From positions 1 through 64,000 of the forward strand of contig JAPYMA010000525.1 of NCBI GenBank assembly GCA_035041965.1: a stretch of DNA of 64,000 nt, written 5' to 3'. Made by a program: the position numbers and the translations under genes. How positions within the stretch are numbered: position 1 is the stretch's first letter; each line of letters begins with the position of its first letter. The notes beneath the pieces are model-generated. The model was given only the letters and a program-made list of their open reading frames with translations. It did not search any database and was not told where the DNA came from. This stretch comes from Anisakis pegreffii (taxonomy: Eukaryota; Nematoda; Chromadorea; Rhabditida; Anisakidae). This document shows, in pieces, positions 23,601-36,906 of the stretch.

Positions 23601-26600
23601 GCGCTCATATGAAGTTCATTTTAATGTGATTAACTGCCTATTTGTTTTGTAGAGATATAATACACACGAATATCAAGGTGATTTGGGAGGTGCAGCTGAT
23701 GCAATTCTCTATCATTCATTCAACTTTAGCAATCTACCGTACGTTTACAGGAGAATCATGTTAGTTTTTGGCATGGCGCAAAGTGCACTGCAAAAGCCTC
23801 ATATCCGCAACAAAAGCTTTGCACTGTTGAATTAGGGCTATTCTTAAATATGTGTAAGACTGTTCGAATAAGTGTCCATTTTATTTTCGTTTCATCCGAA
23901 TGGTTCTTCAACGAATGAACACTGACTGCATGAGAATGCTATTTATAGGATCTTAGGCGTGTTTCTGGAATGGACGCACGACAAGATCTCGCTGAATGAG
24001 CGTGCCGTTTCTTATGCTATCACACAGCTACGAACTTCATCGCATATCGACATTGATAAATGCTTCTTAGCTGTACGTTTGTACATTAATGCTGAAATCT
24101 TTAAACTATGAAAAAAATCTTGAAAACAACCTAAGATCCGCTTGCGGAATAGACCTTCTGCCATGAAAACATCACATTCATTCACGCACTTAGTTCCTCC
24201 AAATACAAACCTTGATTTTTTGCCAACAATACGCTTAAAATGTTTCTTCAAACTGATTTCAACGAGCCTAGATACTGATTCAGCTGTCCAAGGAACTTTT
24301 TTGGAAATCAGTAAGCTCTTTTGAGCAGTCCCTTTTTTCGCCCTTAGAATTTTGGAAAATCTACACCGTTACCTGCAGTTTTCATTTGAAAACTTTTGGA
24401 AAACGCATTTGTTTGGGGTTTCAATCATTACTTCACAATGGATGAATCGATAGATTAGTTTGAAATAAATTATTCCGATCCGAAATCGCCTCACTTACTT
24501 TTACACAACTCAGTGTATACATATCAGTTTTCGTGCAATTTTCGAACGAAATTTCAAAACTGAGGAAAATGAACTGAGGATCAATACGAAATAAATTACT
24601 ATAAGATAATTCGCCGTGAAAAAAGAAAAACAAAGATGCAAAACCAATGAAGAATAAGATTTTCAAGAATGCGTCTTTCAGAGCTGTCGGTTGTCTCTTG
24701 CAGCTGATCACTTCATCAGAAAAACGTTGCACAGTGCTCATGCAATCAGATTTTTTCCACCTATCGCACACAATTCATTGATGGAGTTCGGTCGAAAAAT
24801 TGAGTAAGTTGTTCAGTTGTTTTTCTCACTAGGTAAATTCATTGGAGCATAGAAGATAGGTAATTGTTGATTGATTGATGACTGTCCAATATTACCCCTC
24901 CGTCGTTCGTTTAGAAAGATTACTTATTGTTAGTGGTTGCTGAAACGGTGCGTGTGTATGTTGCAACTGTCCTCGTCTTGGGTCGTCTTCCCATTAAACA
25001 ACAATGAAAATGAACGACTTTTATACAAACAGTGTTATTATTAATTAGGTTCAGAAATGGAGAGCCAATAGCATGCTGAAAAAGAATCAAACGAAACAAA
25101 ATTACTGGTTTCAACTAAGTGAAAATGTGTTTCACATAAGCGACGTTTTATGGCTTTCCAGCAATATGCATGCCACTTCTCAGTATTAGCGCAGATTAAC
25201 CTCTTGCATAGTTGGAATTGTTTGAAACATATTACGTCATTCAAAAGATCATAATCGTCAAATTTGTGAGCAATTCAAACTCAGTCGAAATGGCCCAGCA
25301 TGCAAACGCTTACATTAGGTCATCTAAGCACCGTTCAACGAATTCGATATGCATTTATTAAATAGCCCATTTGAAGTACGCGTACATTTTTTTTTGTTTC
25401 CAGCACATATCATTAATATTAACGCTCTCTCTCATTATTAAAACAACTTTGAAGATTGGCAATGTCAATGCGCAATCTTGAACTTTGGCGTCATTTTCCA
25501 TCGCATTCACCATTCGAGAGTTTTGGTGACGAACTTCGACAAATTATTCATGTGAGATAAATAAATTTGAACATTTTTGCTAGCCACGATTCACTTTTTC
25601 ACTGAATTAACTTGATCAATGACAGGCAGTGATTCACTGACCTTGCATCGAAGTATTATACTCTTGTAATACTTCAAAGCATTAATTTGATCGTTTGAGT
25701 TGAAAATGCCTATTAGATACTACCTAATGAAGGCACACAGGTTTAAGGATGAAGTCGTCATATGGATAGAAGAGCAATATGAGTTAGACTTGCCCAAAAG
25801 TGTTCGTTCGATCAGTTATTCTTTATCGCTCTTAGCAGAACCGTATATCAGCTTCTTTCGTCAGTTCGACATCTCATATATTCAAGTCATCTTCTCAACT
25901 CTCGATAACGAGGTTAATCTTGTTAAGTAATCTGAAAGCAACAGAACATCTTTTACTGATGTTAACATTCATTGTTTCACATCGATATCATATTGAAAAG
26001 CCATATTTCATCTAGTTGTCAGCAGTAAAGTGTGCAATTGTTCAAATGCGTTTTTGATTTGATTCGTTCCAGTTGTGTAGAAGGGGGAAACGTTTCATTC
26101 GAACAGCAATTAACCAACTGAACCCACATAACGACGAAAGTCTCGAAGCATTCACTAAGTCGACAATGAAATTGTTTGATGGATTCAAAAATATCGTTCT
26201 TACCGCGAAAGACGCACGGTTGGTCCACAAAAAATTATGCGAAATATATTTTCAGGAAGTGTTCATTGATTGTGAGCAATAATGAATTATTTCGAAATTT
26301 TCGTTCTGAAAATATTTGAATCGATTATTTATTCAAAAATCGAATCTAATAAATCAACATCGTCATCCGATGGATCACCGAAAAAAATCACGTTACATAG
26401 ATCATCCAGTGATCATCTATCGTTAACGTTTCTATCATTTGATCGAATCTGCCGTTTCGATCTGATTTGAAAAAAACAAATAAGCCAACATGCAGACAAG
26501 CCAAAACCATAACAAGCTCCACAGTCGTATCTGCAAGCCTTTAAAGAATTTCCTTGATATTCCGAAGAAATTTATCTCACACAGAAACGAATTTCTCATG

Positions 26601-29600
26601 CCTCAAGGGCATACCAGATTTTTTGCATCATCCGCTGAAATCAGAATGCCAAATATTTCGTCTCTAATCGAGGTTTATTTTTTGTTGTCTTATATCCAAA
26701 AGATTGGTCGCAATCGCGAACGTGTCCTGGTATACTTCAAATGTCAATCATTTCTTGTACGGCTCTTCTTGAGATCATATTAATGATTCCGAAGTGATGA
26801 AATGTTGTTGAAACACAAGAATACTGCAATTTTGTAGGGTGGAAGGAGGTGACTTATTTTTCTACGAGACATGGTTCACTCAGTGTGTCATTTTTTGGAC
26901 GTATACATGGAGGTGATCATTACATGATTCATTCAAAGTTATTTCTAAAAGCAGTCATCTTCCCAATAATTGATTAGCTTTATGATTGTACACCTCGATT
27001 TAGTTTTGTTGAATTTTGTTGAATTGTTGTCAGCTACAGTCTCTTTTCGGAGGTTCCTTTCAAAAGACAACCATTTTCTGGAATTCTTTAGGCGTTGAAT
27101 AGTGTCAGAAATATGCAGTACCAACGTACAGTTAATTTTCATACTCATTGTTTATCTAGAACTGTGCTATTGAAACCTGAAAACAGTTAACTCGCATGGT
27201 TTTGTGATATTCTCAGTTACAAAACCGATTAGTTTCATGTTTTTGAATTCATTTTCCCTCAGCAATAATTCGAGTATGTGTATCGTTTCCCAGTGAATTT
27301 AGAAATTACAAAAATTTTTAAGCTGACAAATCCAAGGAACAAAAAAGTTTAAGGACAATGTGTCGAAATCTGACACTTCGTGCATTAGATGAAGACAACG
27401 ATACTACTTACGACGAGCGCGTATTGCCATCTTGCGTTAATTTCTTGGCCGTTCATAAAGCACTCTACGAGGACTTCTCACGTCTGCAACTACGAAACAC
27501 TAGCACTGCATTGATGTGCGTTCTCAAAATCGCTCTTGTACGTCATTTGTCCATGGATATATAATTTTGGAGAAGGTGTAACTTTCAAGAAAATTTAATT
27601 AAGTATAAAACATTCCAGGCTTTTAAGCAAGCAAGTTCTTGAACACTTCAAATATTCCATCTCATTATTTTCTTATTTATTCCACTTAATTGCAGACAGT
27701 GGCCGACGATTTGCTCTTATATGCTAAACAAATGAAAGCCGAAAATCACAGATTTGACTCGAATAAGGTGGGCCTCGGAAATGCACTCAATCCAAAAATA
27801 TCATATGTACTTACTACTGATTTCTCATTTGTCATTGACTTTGTCTGGGTTCAATGAAATACGAGTGAACATCGCCGTCAGATTACGATCAAATAGATAC
27901 CGATCGCACTCATCTCACGCGTGTTAGCAAAAAAATATTGCAGAGGATGTTAGCAGCTAATAGCATCGACCACATATGTAAATTCGTACAAAATAATACG
28001 AGTAGACTGCTCGGTATTGATGCACTTCTAATGTCTTTACCTGAAGCCGAATCATATCAAGCAAATTCAACTTTACATCAAATCTTATCGAACACTGTTG
28101 AGGTAAATTCTTTCTTCAAGTTTCGTCGTATTCTTAGACATTTTTCCACTCGTTGAAATGCGAATGTGGCGAGGGAGCCCTTTTTTAGAATGATGACACT
28201 TACTGTTGATGGCAATGCACTAGCACGGATGTTGCTAACAATAAGATAAGTGGAATGTGGAAACGTATGAGGCGATATCGTTTTCCAAATGTGCGTCAAA
28301 TTTTGCGCTAAGGAATGAATAATGCATTTTGAATGTTTAGCAGTGTAAGAGTGTTTCTATTTGGATTGTGACAAGCTTGTGTGAAGAACGCTCTGAAACA
28401 ATCGCAAAGCATTGCCATTCGATAACACAAGTTGGTACCAAAAGACGCAAAAATCTTGTAGGTGATCACTAAGTTCCATTGAAATTTCAGAAGAGTTCGT
28501 ACTTTTGTCATTCACTTTCAAATATCGAATTACTTGAAAGTTGACAAAGACAAACAATAATTGTTGATTATGATAAGATGATTTGTTGAATTCCGTTCAT
28601 TTCTTAAATATACGAATTTCAGTTGGTGAATCTGTTGATCGTCACCATTTTTAAATTAGCGCCAATTCGAAATGTTAATATAAATTCTGATACACAAGTC
28701 GAGATCATTCGTAAACAAGCTTATTTGACGATGGTTTTTTAATAGCACTTGTTGGACACAGAACATTTCAAGATACTTTCCAAGTAAACTTTCAGAAAGA
28801 ACATCTCGAATGCACGAATATTGGGTTTTCAGGAGTGGTTACGAGCAGTGTTAACTTGTGACCGAATGGATCATTACATTTTAGCGTATTTGGATCGTTT
28901 CTGTGTGCAAATCAATACAATACTGTTTCCTCGTCTAAGGCTCGTAACCAATATCGATTCCTCTCGGAATGAGTTCTTGAGGATTTCAGCTGCACGATGC
29001 TTTTCAAAAAGTGCATTTTTTCGAACGGAATTTCATCCGTATTGTCAAGCATTTTGACTACCAATAGTTTGTGGCATTGTACAATTTGATATTGAGTAGC
29101 ACTTGTTCAGAAAATATCATATAAAAATGGAGAGTCCTTAACAGAGGATTGTTACTTTAGTGTACACGCACATCAACAAATCCTTCAAATATGTGAACGA
29201 TCGATTTTGGAAAGCCTTCAGAAAGGACAGCCACCAGCGTATTACCACCAAGTGCAGGTATTCTGTACATTATCACAACAACTGAATTTCTTGATTTTTA
29301 GACGTTTTCCAGAAAGCGATAACTTAATGTGCCGTTCACGGTTCTTTCAGGATTCACGGCATGCTCCTAAGAGCAGGACATGATTTTTATTTCGAATGTA
29401 ACGAGAACTAGCAATTAAAATCTCAGTGATGCTTGAACAAAAAAAATCATCCTATGCACTTTTATAGGCAATCATTTTAAGTGATGAACATTCGTAAAAA
29501 CCCTAAAATACAATCTTATTGCGGTTTATGCAATGGCGTTTCAAGGATAAGTGTGTCATACGATAGATTTGGAATACATTTGTTCAGTGTGATTATGAGA

Positions 29601-31153
29601 TGATTCGGCGGATAGTTCAAGCGGATGAAATAAATTCGAGCACATCGGTACTCATGAATGCACTCTATCTGAATTCATCTTCCACCAAAGAACTCATTCA
29701 ACAATATTACACACAACTCGCCGACAGAAGTGACAGCACTTCTTTGCAAACCTCAATGCCACACATTCGAATAAGAATCGGTTATGTTCCAACAACAAAT
29801 CAACGCGTCATTATACAAATTGACGGTTTGCATTCTTTTGCTTAATTGGGAACTTATTATATTCTTTTTGAAGTGAAATGATCGTCATCAGGTACAACAG
29901 CAAATTATTACTTATTCAGTTTAATGAATATTAAAAAAGATTAATACTATCTCCTCAAACACATTCACCTAAAGCTAAGAGGATAGTGAAGAGTTAGCCA
30001 CAAAAATGAGAGCACTGAACTAAAGAATGAGTGTTGCAGTACTGGGTGCATCCAACTTACCGATTCTCGATCATCTTGCAAAGACATGCGATGCATACTG
30101 TCGCATTGAAGTATTACCGCATATAATATTTCCACTGGAACAATTTCAAGCTCAAACGACAATGATCCAGAAAGAAACGCATAATCCAACTTGGGATGAA
30201 CATTTTCAGTTGTTCGTTTATCATTGTTTTCTTTCTTAGAGCAGAAGAAGAACAGTTTATCCCGAACAGCGATATCACCAAACATAACTCAGTACAACAT
30301 CTAATGATAGAACACTTACTACGAATTACGCATCCACTTATTATTATTATTATACTACTGGTATTATTATTGTAATGCATGCATTATAGTTATTTTTATT
30401 ATTGCGTATTATTATTATTGTTACATTGTAATATGGTTAAGAATTACAGAATGGTGAATGAAGATTGCTTCTATATGAACGGTTCAGTGCTATGTTTGAG
30501 CGTTTTGGAACATGAAGTGCTAGGCTATAACGATCTTGTTGGACAAGGTTTCGTGCAACTCTCGCGAATACCGCGCCTCATATCATTTTCTAAAAAGCAT
30601 CGTGCTGCGATCACTCGTCTTCCTTTGTTGCTGCCTACAAAGGAGCAGTTTATTGGACCATTTCAGGTGTTTTTATATCGTATTTTCTCACTGCAAATGT
30701 TTTCATTTTGAACGAAGAAACACGGCATTCGGCTCTGCATGCAACCTATTATTTTACGTGCTCGAAGTTGAGAAAAGTTGAAAAAGAATGTTGAGGAAAT
30801 CAAATTAACATCCCTTCTTTTCTTGGTCTTCCGGACGAATGCATCTACAAGTGGTGTTATACAAACCACATTTACCCACAAAGCATTTACAAAGATGTTG
30901 AAACCACTGTTCGATTTTTGATGAATGAACGTTGACAACATTGTAGGTGCTCGTTGAACGAAGTGCAAAAGACGTGACAGCAAAAGCAATGTGTGACTAT
31001 GAGCGCTATTTACATGACTATCACATGCTTCCACCGTATGCGGATCGCAGTAATACCACCAGAATCTTGCGAAGACGATCAACATTTAAAAAACTGATGA
31101 TGCATGCACATATCAGACGTTCTGCTACCACCATTTTAACCTCGTCATCTTAG
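20605..31153 (+). CDS. Munc13-4/BAIAP3-like MUN-domain protein (about 26 exons)
   Basis: Exons supported by splice sites and matching phases: 20605-20709 (start uncertain), 21272-21416, 22334-22492, 22533-22683, 23340-23454, 23653-23738, 23949-24072, 24136-24310, 24348-24417, 24720-24803, 25455-25551, 25700-25912, 26073-26271, 26485-26672 (end uncertain), about 26838-26912, 27354-27537, 27696-27767, about 27890-28102, 28623-28733, 28833 to about 28930, 29161-29257, 29588-29825, 30040-30211, 30450-30666 and 30947-31153. The N-terminal ELLEYLQQ/DYDDEEHNAI resembles the segment before C2A in BAIAP3 and Munc13-4. A long helical MUN-like middle follows. The C-terminal C2 domain is clear: HIRIRIGYVPTTNQRVIIQI, VLGASNLPILD, THNPTWDEHFQ and GYNDLVGQGFVQLS. 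Family members prime secretory granules or late endosomes for SNARE fusion. I could not find a C2A domain between 21417 and 22333. A Munc13-1/UNC-13 identity is unlikely, as there is no C1 domain. Confidence 0.8.
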
Positions 31154-31961
31154 GGCCTGACAGAAAAAAAATTGATTCGAATTTATTTAGTTGGTAGTTG
31201 TATTTATGAGTTCAACCAAAAGCTGTTTTAGTTGAGATCAATGCATGATTACAACCAGCACTGTGCTCATTGTAAAAGTGTGCACCATTTTAAAGTAAAT
31301 AGTTATTTACTTATTCGCTTGAAAATATGTGTACAAGTTTAGTGCAGCGATAGGAGTGTGGTGAATATGCTACCTCAACTGATGCTGGGCAAAGCAGAGA
31401 GGAGCAAAAAGATCGGAAAAAAATTTAAAAAATAAAAATCTTATCATATTTTGACAAGGATACCATATGAAATACACATTATCACATATCGTTAGCATAT
31501 CAAGCGAATCGTTCTTATAATACCCGGACAGTAGTATAACATAACATATATCTATTCGAATCATAATATTTTAGCTAGTTGTTTACAATGAGCACGATTA
31601 GACTTGTGAAAAAGAAACAGAAAATAATGCTCACATGAACTATGAAGAAATTGTTGATCTGCGCCGATATAAAGTATTAACGGGCTTTGTTTTTGTTCGT
31701 TAAAGAGGTCGTTACTAGATGACTGTTCTTCATGAGATGTACTAAATGACACGGCATGTTCAATACGTGAAACTACCCGAACGATGTGTATACGGCAAAT
31801 CCTCCTCAAAACTTGTTGCATATTACGACACAGCAACAAGGAAACTTTTAGTAACACATTTCCATTGATCTTCCATCATTCAAACCGCTTTTTGTAGCAG
31901 TTCGGCTCTCAGCTATTCAGTATACCTTCAGAAAGTTACCTGTTCAACAACAAATAAATGA
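31154..31961. other. 3' flank of Munc13-like gene
   Basis: Probable 3' UTR with an AATAAA at about 31431, then AT-rich DNA. No coding block recognised. Confidence 0.4.
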
Positions 31962-32192
31962 TTCCTTCAACAAATAAATGATCATTGGTTGAATTTTTTG
32001 GAAGGACAACGATATAAATGAATGATGCATACATTACTGTTAGCAAATAAATAAAGAATTGAATGAATCATGCAAAAATGTGGTCGTTGACCACGATTCA
32101 GGTTCATTTCCTCAACCCTAGGTCTGAATAAGAAAAGCAAGTCGTCGGAAAATGTGGTCATTCAACCACTGATCATTTATTTGTTGAAAGAA
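31962..32192. mobile_element. Small terminal-inverted-repeat element (231 bp)
   Basis: Positions 31962-31993 and the reverse complement of 32161-32192 agree at 30 of 32 bases (core CAACAAATAAATGATCA). The interior carries GTGGTCGTTGACCAC and GTGGTCATTCAACCAC motifs. No coding capacity. A related GTGGTCACTGACCACGA motif occurs at about 35864. Transposon class is not assigned, because no clear target duplication is visible. Confidence 0.65.
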
Positions 32193-33048
32193 TGGGAAAC
32201 CTGAAAATGATTAATGTTCACGAACTCCCTCACTCAGTTTTTAGTTGATAGAAGGGAAGAGGAGCATGCATGTACATTCAAAACCGCTGACTGAATACTG
32301 CTGAAGACTTCGATACGAAGCCTGACTCATGGCTGCCGGAGGGAGATGCAGAAGGTTTTTTCCGAAGTTACATGCTCTCCACAGAAGGAAAAAGTTGAAA
32401 ATAAGTCAGAGACAGCAACATTTTCTGTGCATATTACTAATCTTCAAACAGTGGTGCTCACTCTAGCTTGCTGATCTCATCGTAGGATTTACGCTAACAT
32501 GCATCATACGTCATACTATGAATGCTCTTTCCTATTTCCTATGAACGCTTTGCCATTCCCATCCTATGCTAAATGACTAAATGTCTTTCATAAACTCCGT
32601 CTTCTTCCGAGAGAATCTATCACCCTACTCGAGAACTCTTCGAAAGAAGCCAATTCACATCCTCAGTTCTTCGAAAGAAGCTAATTCACCTTGAGAATTG
32701 TCTCATTATGCTTAAGTTATGTGTGCAATCTTCCCACCACTCATGATTACACATTTCACTTATATTTTGCTAAATCGCCGACAGTATTTCGCATCAGCGA
32801 ATTTTCAAAATGTTTTCTCACATCGATATTTCGAAAAGCCTTTAAATCTCAAATTCTTAGTCCTCAACTGCGATGTAAACAATCCTGGAACCTATACTGC
32901 ACTTGAATTCACTCAAACCTGTCGGCATAAAACTACAATAGGTGCCGTCACGATAATCCTAAACTCGACAAATGCTGAGAATTTTTTGATCCTTTCAGGT
33001 GATTTCGGTGTAATGTGTGGTAACACGTCAAAAAATATTTAATAATAA

Positions 33049-33330
33049 CTGACAATAACTGCACTGACAAGGGAAATAAGGATGTCATCATAGATGTGTA
33101 TGAATGCCATCATGACACTAGCTAATAGATAAGCTTCGGCGAGTAACCACAAACACCTGAGGGTCGAGTCACCAGTCAGCGACTCGACTCTACATGATGA
33201 GTTGTCCAGGCGAACTTTCCAGGACTACCGCTAACTTCATAAGGCGATTCATACCCTACGTTAGTGTAACTCAATTTTTAAGGAACATTTTCTTCTTTTG
33301 ATATGCCAGTACAGCCATTATCAGCACCTC
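33049..33330. repeat. Repeat unit copy A (GC-richer, hairpin-bearing)
   Basis: First of three copies (also about 33540-34300 and 34386-34680). Conserved blocks: AAGGGAAATAAGGATGTCAT, GCTTCGGCGAGTAACCACAA, GTCGAGTC...GACTCGAC (a perfect 8-bp stem) and AGGCGAACTTTCC, ending near TATGCCAGT. The copies are more alike than their spacers. No protein frame is shared among them. Confidence 0.7.
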
Positions 33331-33539
33331 AGGTTAGCTCTTCCGTAAAGTAACTAATACGTCATTTTTAATGCGATAACTTCAGACTGAGATCCAAGCT
33401 CTCGGAAGTAGTTAACTATTGAAGACAAACCTTGAAAGTGGGTGTATATTGAAAACCTTTCCCCAAATGAAGAGGCCTTTTTATCCCATTCGAGTGGTTT
33501 GTTTGAAGTTATCGAGTATCTTAGTAGCACTAGTGATGA

Positions 33540-34300
33540 ATGATAACTACACTGGCAAGGGACATAAGGATATCATCATAGAATTTTGAATGAATGCCGT
33601 CATGACACTAGCTAATAGATAAGCTTCGGCGAGTAACCACAAACACCTGAGAAATTTCCCCTTATAATGCATTTAGCAACATTCAAACTGAGTGAAATGA
33701 TTTCATGTGTGCAGCCAATGGTCAACCCGATAACAATTCTCCCCTGTTAAGGGAAAGAGCGCACGGTGGGTCCGGGAACCCCCGTTACCTGAGCAAATGC
33801 ACGAAGACACTACTCAGGCCAACTTACGCGCAAGCCCTATCCCCGGTCAAATCGGCGCCTTTCCCGGGCCGGGAACGCCCGTGATATGTTGCGAAGAATG
33901 AATGCTAGCAACACTCGGGTAAATATCGCTAGCATATTTTGAGTTGTTTCTCCCCGATTCGCCGAGACTGCCGATAGGCGGGGAACGCCTATCGCACTTA
34001 CCTAAACCTAGCCCCTCTTGTTGGCAGCTCGACAGGTTGGGAACACCCACGCGAACGAAATGTGCATTTTTGATATGACCATTGGCTACATGCAATCTAT
34101 CGTTGCAACTTCAGTCTAACTGTCACTAAATAACACTACGAGGGAGTATGTCTTCGAGTCACCCATATAGCAACTCGACTCTACATGATGAGTGGTCCAG
34201 GCGAACTTTCCAGACCTACCGCTAACTTCATAAGGCGATTCACACCCTACGTTCGTGGAACTCAGTTTTATAGGGATATTTTTTCTTGTATGCCAGTGTA
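33540..34300. repeat. Repeat unit copy B, split by an insertion
   Basis: The left half (33540-33652) runs through GCGAGTAACCACAAACACCT as in copies A and C. The right half resumes at about 34150 with GAGTCACCCATATAGCAACT and continues to TATGCCAGT. The 33653-34137 DNA in between is absent from A and C, so it is an insertion or a retained extra segment. Confidence 0.65.
33705..34092. mobile_element. TIR-bounded GC-rich element with four GGGAAC hairpins
   Basis: GCAGCCAATGGTCA near 33712 and TGACCATTGGCT near 34076 form an inverted pair. Inside, GGGAAC occurs at 33774, 33871, 33981 and 34039, each beside complementary GC-rich flanks. The clearest is CGATAGGC...GCCTATCG around 33981. The composition is far more GC-rich than the surroundings. 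No protein similarity recognised. It could be a foldback-type transposon or carry structured RNA. Confidence 0.55.
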
Positions 34301-34385
34301 GCTACTCAAAACAAAGCTAAATTACCCATAATACCTCTTCTCCGATTCGGCTGGATTTCCTAAAGTCATCAAGTGCCTTACTAGC

Positions 34386-34680
34386 ATCTATGACACACAA
34401 TAACTGCACTGGCAAGGGAAATAAGGATGTCATCATAGATGTGTATGAATGCCATCATGACACTAGCTAATAGCTAAGCTTCGGCGAGTAACCACAAACA
34501 CCTGAGGGTCGAGTCACCAGTCAGCGACTCGACTCTACATGATGAGTGGCCCAGGCGAACTTTCCAGACCTACCGCTAACTTCATAAGGCGATTCACACC
34601 CTACGTTCATAAAACTCATTTTTACAGGTACAGTTTTCTTCTTATCATATGCCAGTGCAGCTATTATCGACACCAGCTAC
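34386..34680. repeat. Repeat unit copy C
   Basis: Closest to copy A over its whole length, with the same order of conserved blocks and the GTCGAGTC/GACTCGAC stem intact. Confidence 0.7.
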
Positions 34681-36846
34681 AGCTCTTTCCGCAACAAATT
34701 AAATATTCTCTCATGTGATAACTCTACCTCTAAGAAGCGATCAGTTCCGAGAGCTTGTTTCTCAGCCATGACATTACTAGGATACTGCATCAGGCTGTCC
34801 ATAGATAGCTAAACACTCCTCTAAATCGCATGCTAATATGGCTCACAGTTAGGTTGAACTAACGCTTGATTAAGCAAAGTCAAAGACCGCTAAGTGCTAC
34901 ACCAACTCAAGTCAACATGCGGTAAATTTCCAGTCAAGTCTTTTCAGAGTTTTGGCTCAGGGAACTTATAATACAGTCACAATTAAGGTAAATCAAGTCA
35001 AAGTTATGACCAAGTTAAATCAAGTTAAGTGAAAGCTTCGACGGCTACCTTAATACATACCAGCAAATGTGCTAGTCTTATATCTATGCAAGAGTCCAAC
35101 ACCAATTCACATAATAGAGTCCACATTGGGAGGGAGGGGGGAGGGGGAGGGAATGGTGGGGTGCAGAGACTGAAAAAAGTTTAATCAGGTGGGATGGGCC
35201 ATATCTATAGCCAGTCCAAATCCCTACCTCTGGCTCCGGAGTTAAGCGGGTCATTACGTGCCGCATCCCTCTTTCGCCCTACCACTTCTATTTATAAAAA
35301 TGTTTACAATATTCACAACAACGATGAATGTACAAAATGAATAAATAAAGAAACAAATAACGAAAATATTCATGACAATTAGTGGCAATTTACACAAGTG
35401 TATGAATACAAATTAATTAATTCATAACATTAAAAATGAATGAAAATCAAAATACGATAAGCAGTAATTTGAATCAGAATTTAAAACATTTTTTCTTTAA
35501 TATCAAACTGGTCCAAATGAGCTAAACTTCCCAACATTTGACAATACAGTGTTATTAACAATAATAACAATAAAACAAATCAATGACGATAAAATAGCAC
35601 ATATAACATTAACAATTGGATTAAAAAGCACTAAAAAATCTCCCAGTTAAAACACACGAGGTATCATAAACACCTTCACAAGTTTATGATCGACAATGAT
35701 AACATTTAACAATGCATTATAATATTTGCCACTGTATTGTTATCAATTCTTAATGAGTCAATTACAAATAAATCACGATTTACATGGATTTAACAACACA
35801 TAGAAACATAATTCACAATAATCATAAGTGAATTAAAGAATAAAAAGTTAAGTACGTAAAAAAGTGGTCACTGACCACGACTGAATTCTTCTGTCCCTAA
35901 ATACAAGTTTGAAACTACTAACCTGACGCTTCTTTGCGCCACGGTTCAATATTTACTGTATATTGTTGAATAACATTGTTGAAATTGTTGAATTGAATAT
36001 CCGTTGAATTGTTGATTGCTGTTGTTTTGATCTGATATATCCAGGCGATATTGTTGAATATTGATCCATCCACGGGATATTGACACAGTCGAATTGATAA
36101 CGCCACGTCTGTCGATTGCCATCGACCCATCACCACCGGTTGCCGTTTCTCGTCATCTGGCTGGAAAGATCAGCACGCGACTTTACCTGGAATTGAATGA
36201 CGATTAAATGCTGACAAGATGTATCATTTTCAGCCAAATATCGCATTGCCACCTTATCCAAAATATCAACATCTCTATCATTATTATGTCTGTTATCACA
36301 CAACTGTTTTGTACACCAACCCATCTAATAGAACATATTCACACAATACCCATACTTACTGAATATACGACAGATTTTTGCCAGATCAAGAGGAATCAAC
36401 AAGATTGATTGACAATAAAGTTATTTCACATCACCAGCAAATTAAACCACCACAGAAATAACTCAATCCCTCACCTTCGACTCGAGGTGATGACCAGTGA
36501 CAGTATCATTGAAACTGTCACGGTTTGTCCGGTCTCGATCACCACTGTTCTGGAACAGTTTAAATGATTAATTCGTGCTTTTCCTCAAGTTCACTTCAAT
36601 ACAATCCGAGCAATCAACCTTACAAGCGATATGATACTAAAAACATGAACAATTGGAAGGTTACATGAACTCAAAATATCTACGGCGCAATTCTGAATTG
36701 CACCAGAAAATACATGAAGAAACTAAATTCACGAATAACACATACAAACATACAACACGCACAACCACTCCACCGTACAGAACTTGTATGACAAAAATAA
36801 ATGATTACTGAATGAGTAAGGCAATCAGAGTGACATGATCTGCGGT

Positions 36847-36906
36847 GATCAATTGGTATGGTACCATGGTACTACACCAATTGATCTGTTAATGCATTAA
36901 CAGATC
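36847..36906. repeat. Overlapping palindromes
   Basis: GATCAATTGG (36847-36856) and CCAATTGATC (36877-36886) are perfect inverted arms around a near-palindromic GGTACCATGGTAC core. Overlapping them, 36883-36906 is a perfect 24-bp palindrome centred on TTAATGCATTAA. Confidence 0.7.

Noticed and set aside
24351..24450. Alternative frame ILENLHRYLQFSFENFW for the exon at 24348
   Set aside because: It looks protein-like but breaks phase with both neighbouring exons; the frame one base over joins both sides.
26282..26470. Frame with SSSDGSPKKITLHRSSSD as an exon of the Munc13-like gene
   Set aside because: No acceptor AG lies at a usable position upstream, while the exons at 26073-26271 and 26485-26672 join in phase without it.
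32719..33042. Plus-strand 107-codon frame as a gene
   Set aside because: No family resemblance, no convincing neighbours or splice partners, and overlapped by another frame; left unannotated.
33847..34095. Minus-strand 82-codon frame across the GGGAAC element
   Set aside because: It coincides with the hairpin-bearing GC-rich repeat; openness there is explained by base composition.
34185..34225. TGATGAG...CGAA in the repeat units as a hammerhead ribozyme
   Set aside because: The core needs CUGAUGA, a pairing stem II and GAAA; here the preceding base is A, the stem does not pair and GAAC replaces GAAA. The three copies show no consistent compensatory changes.
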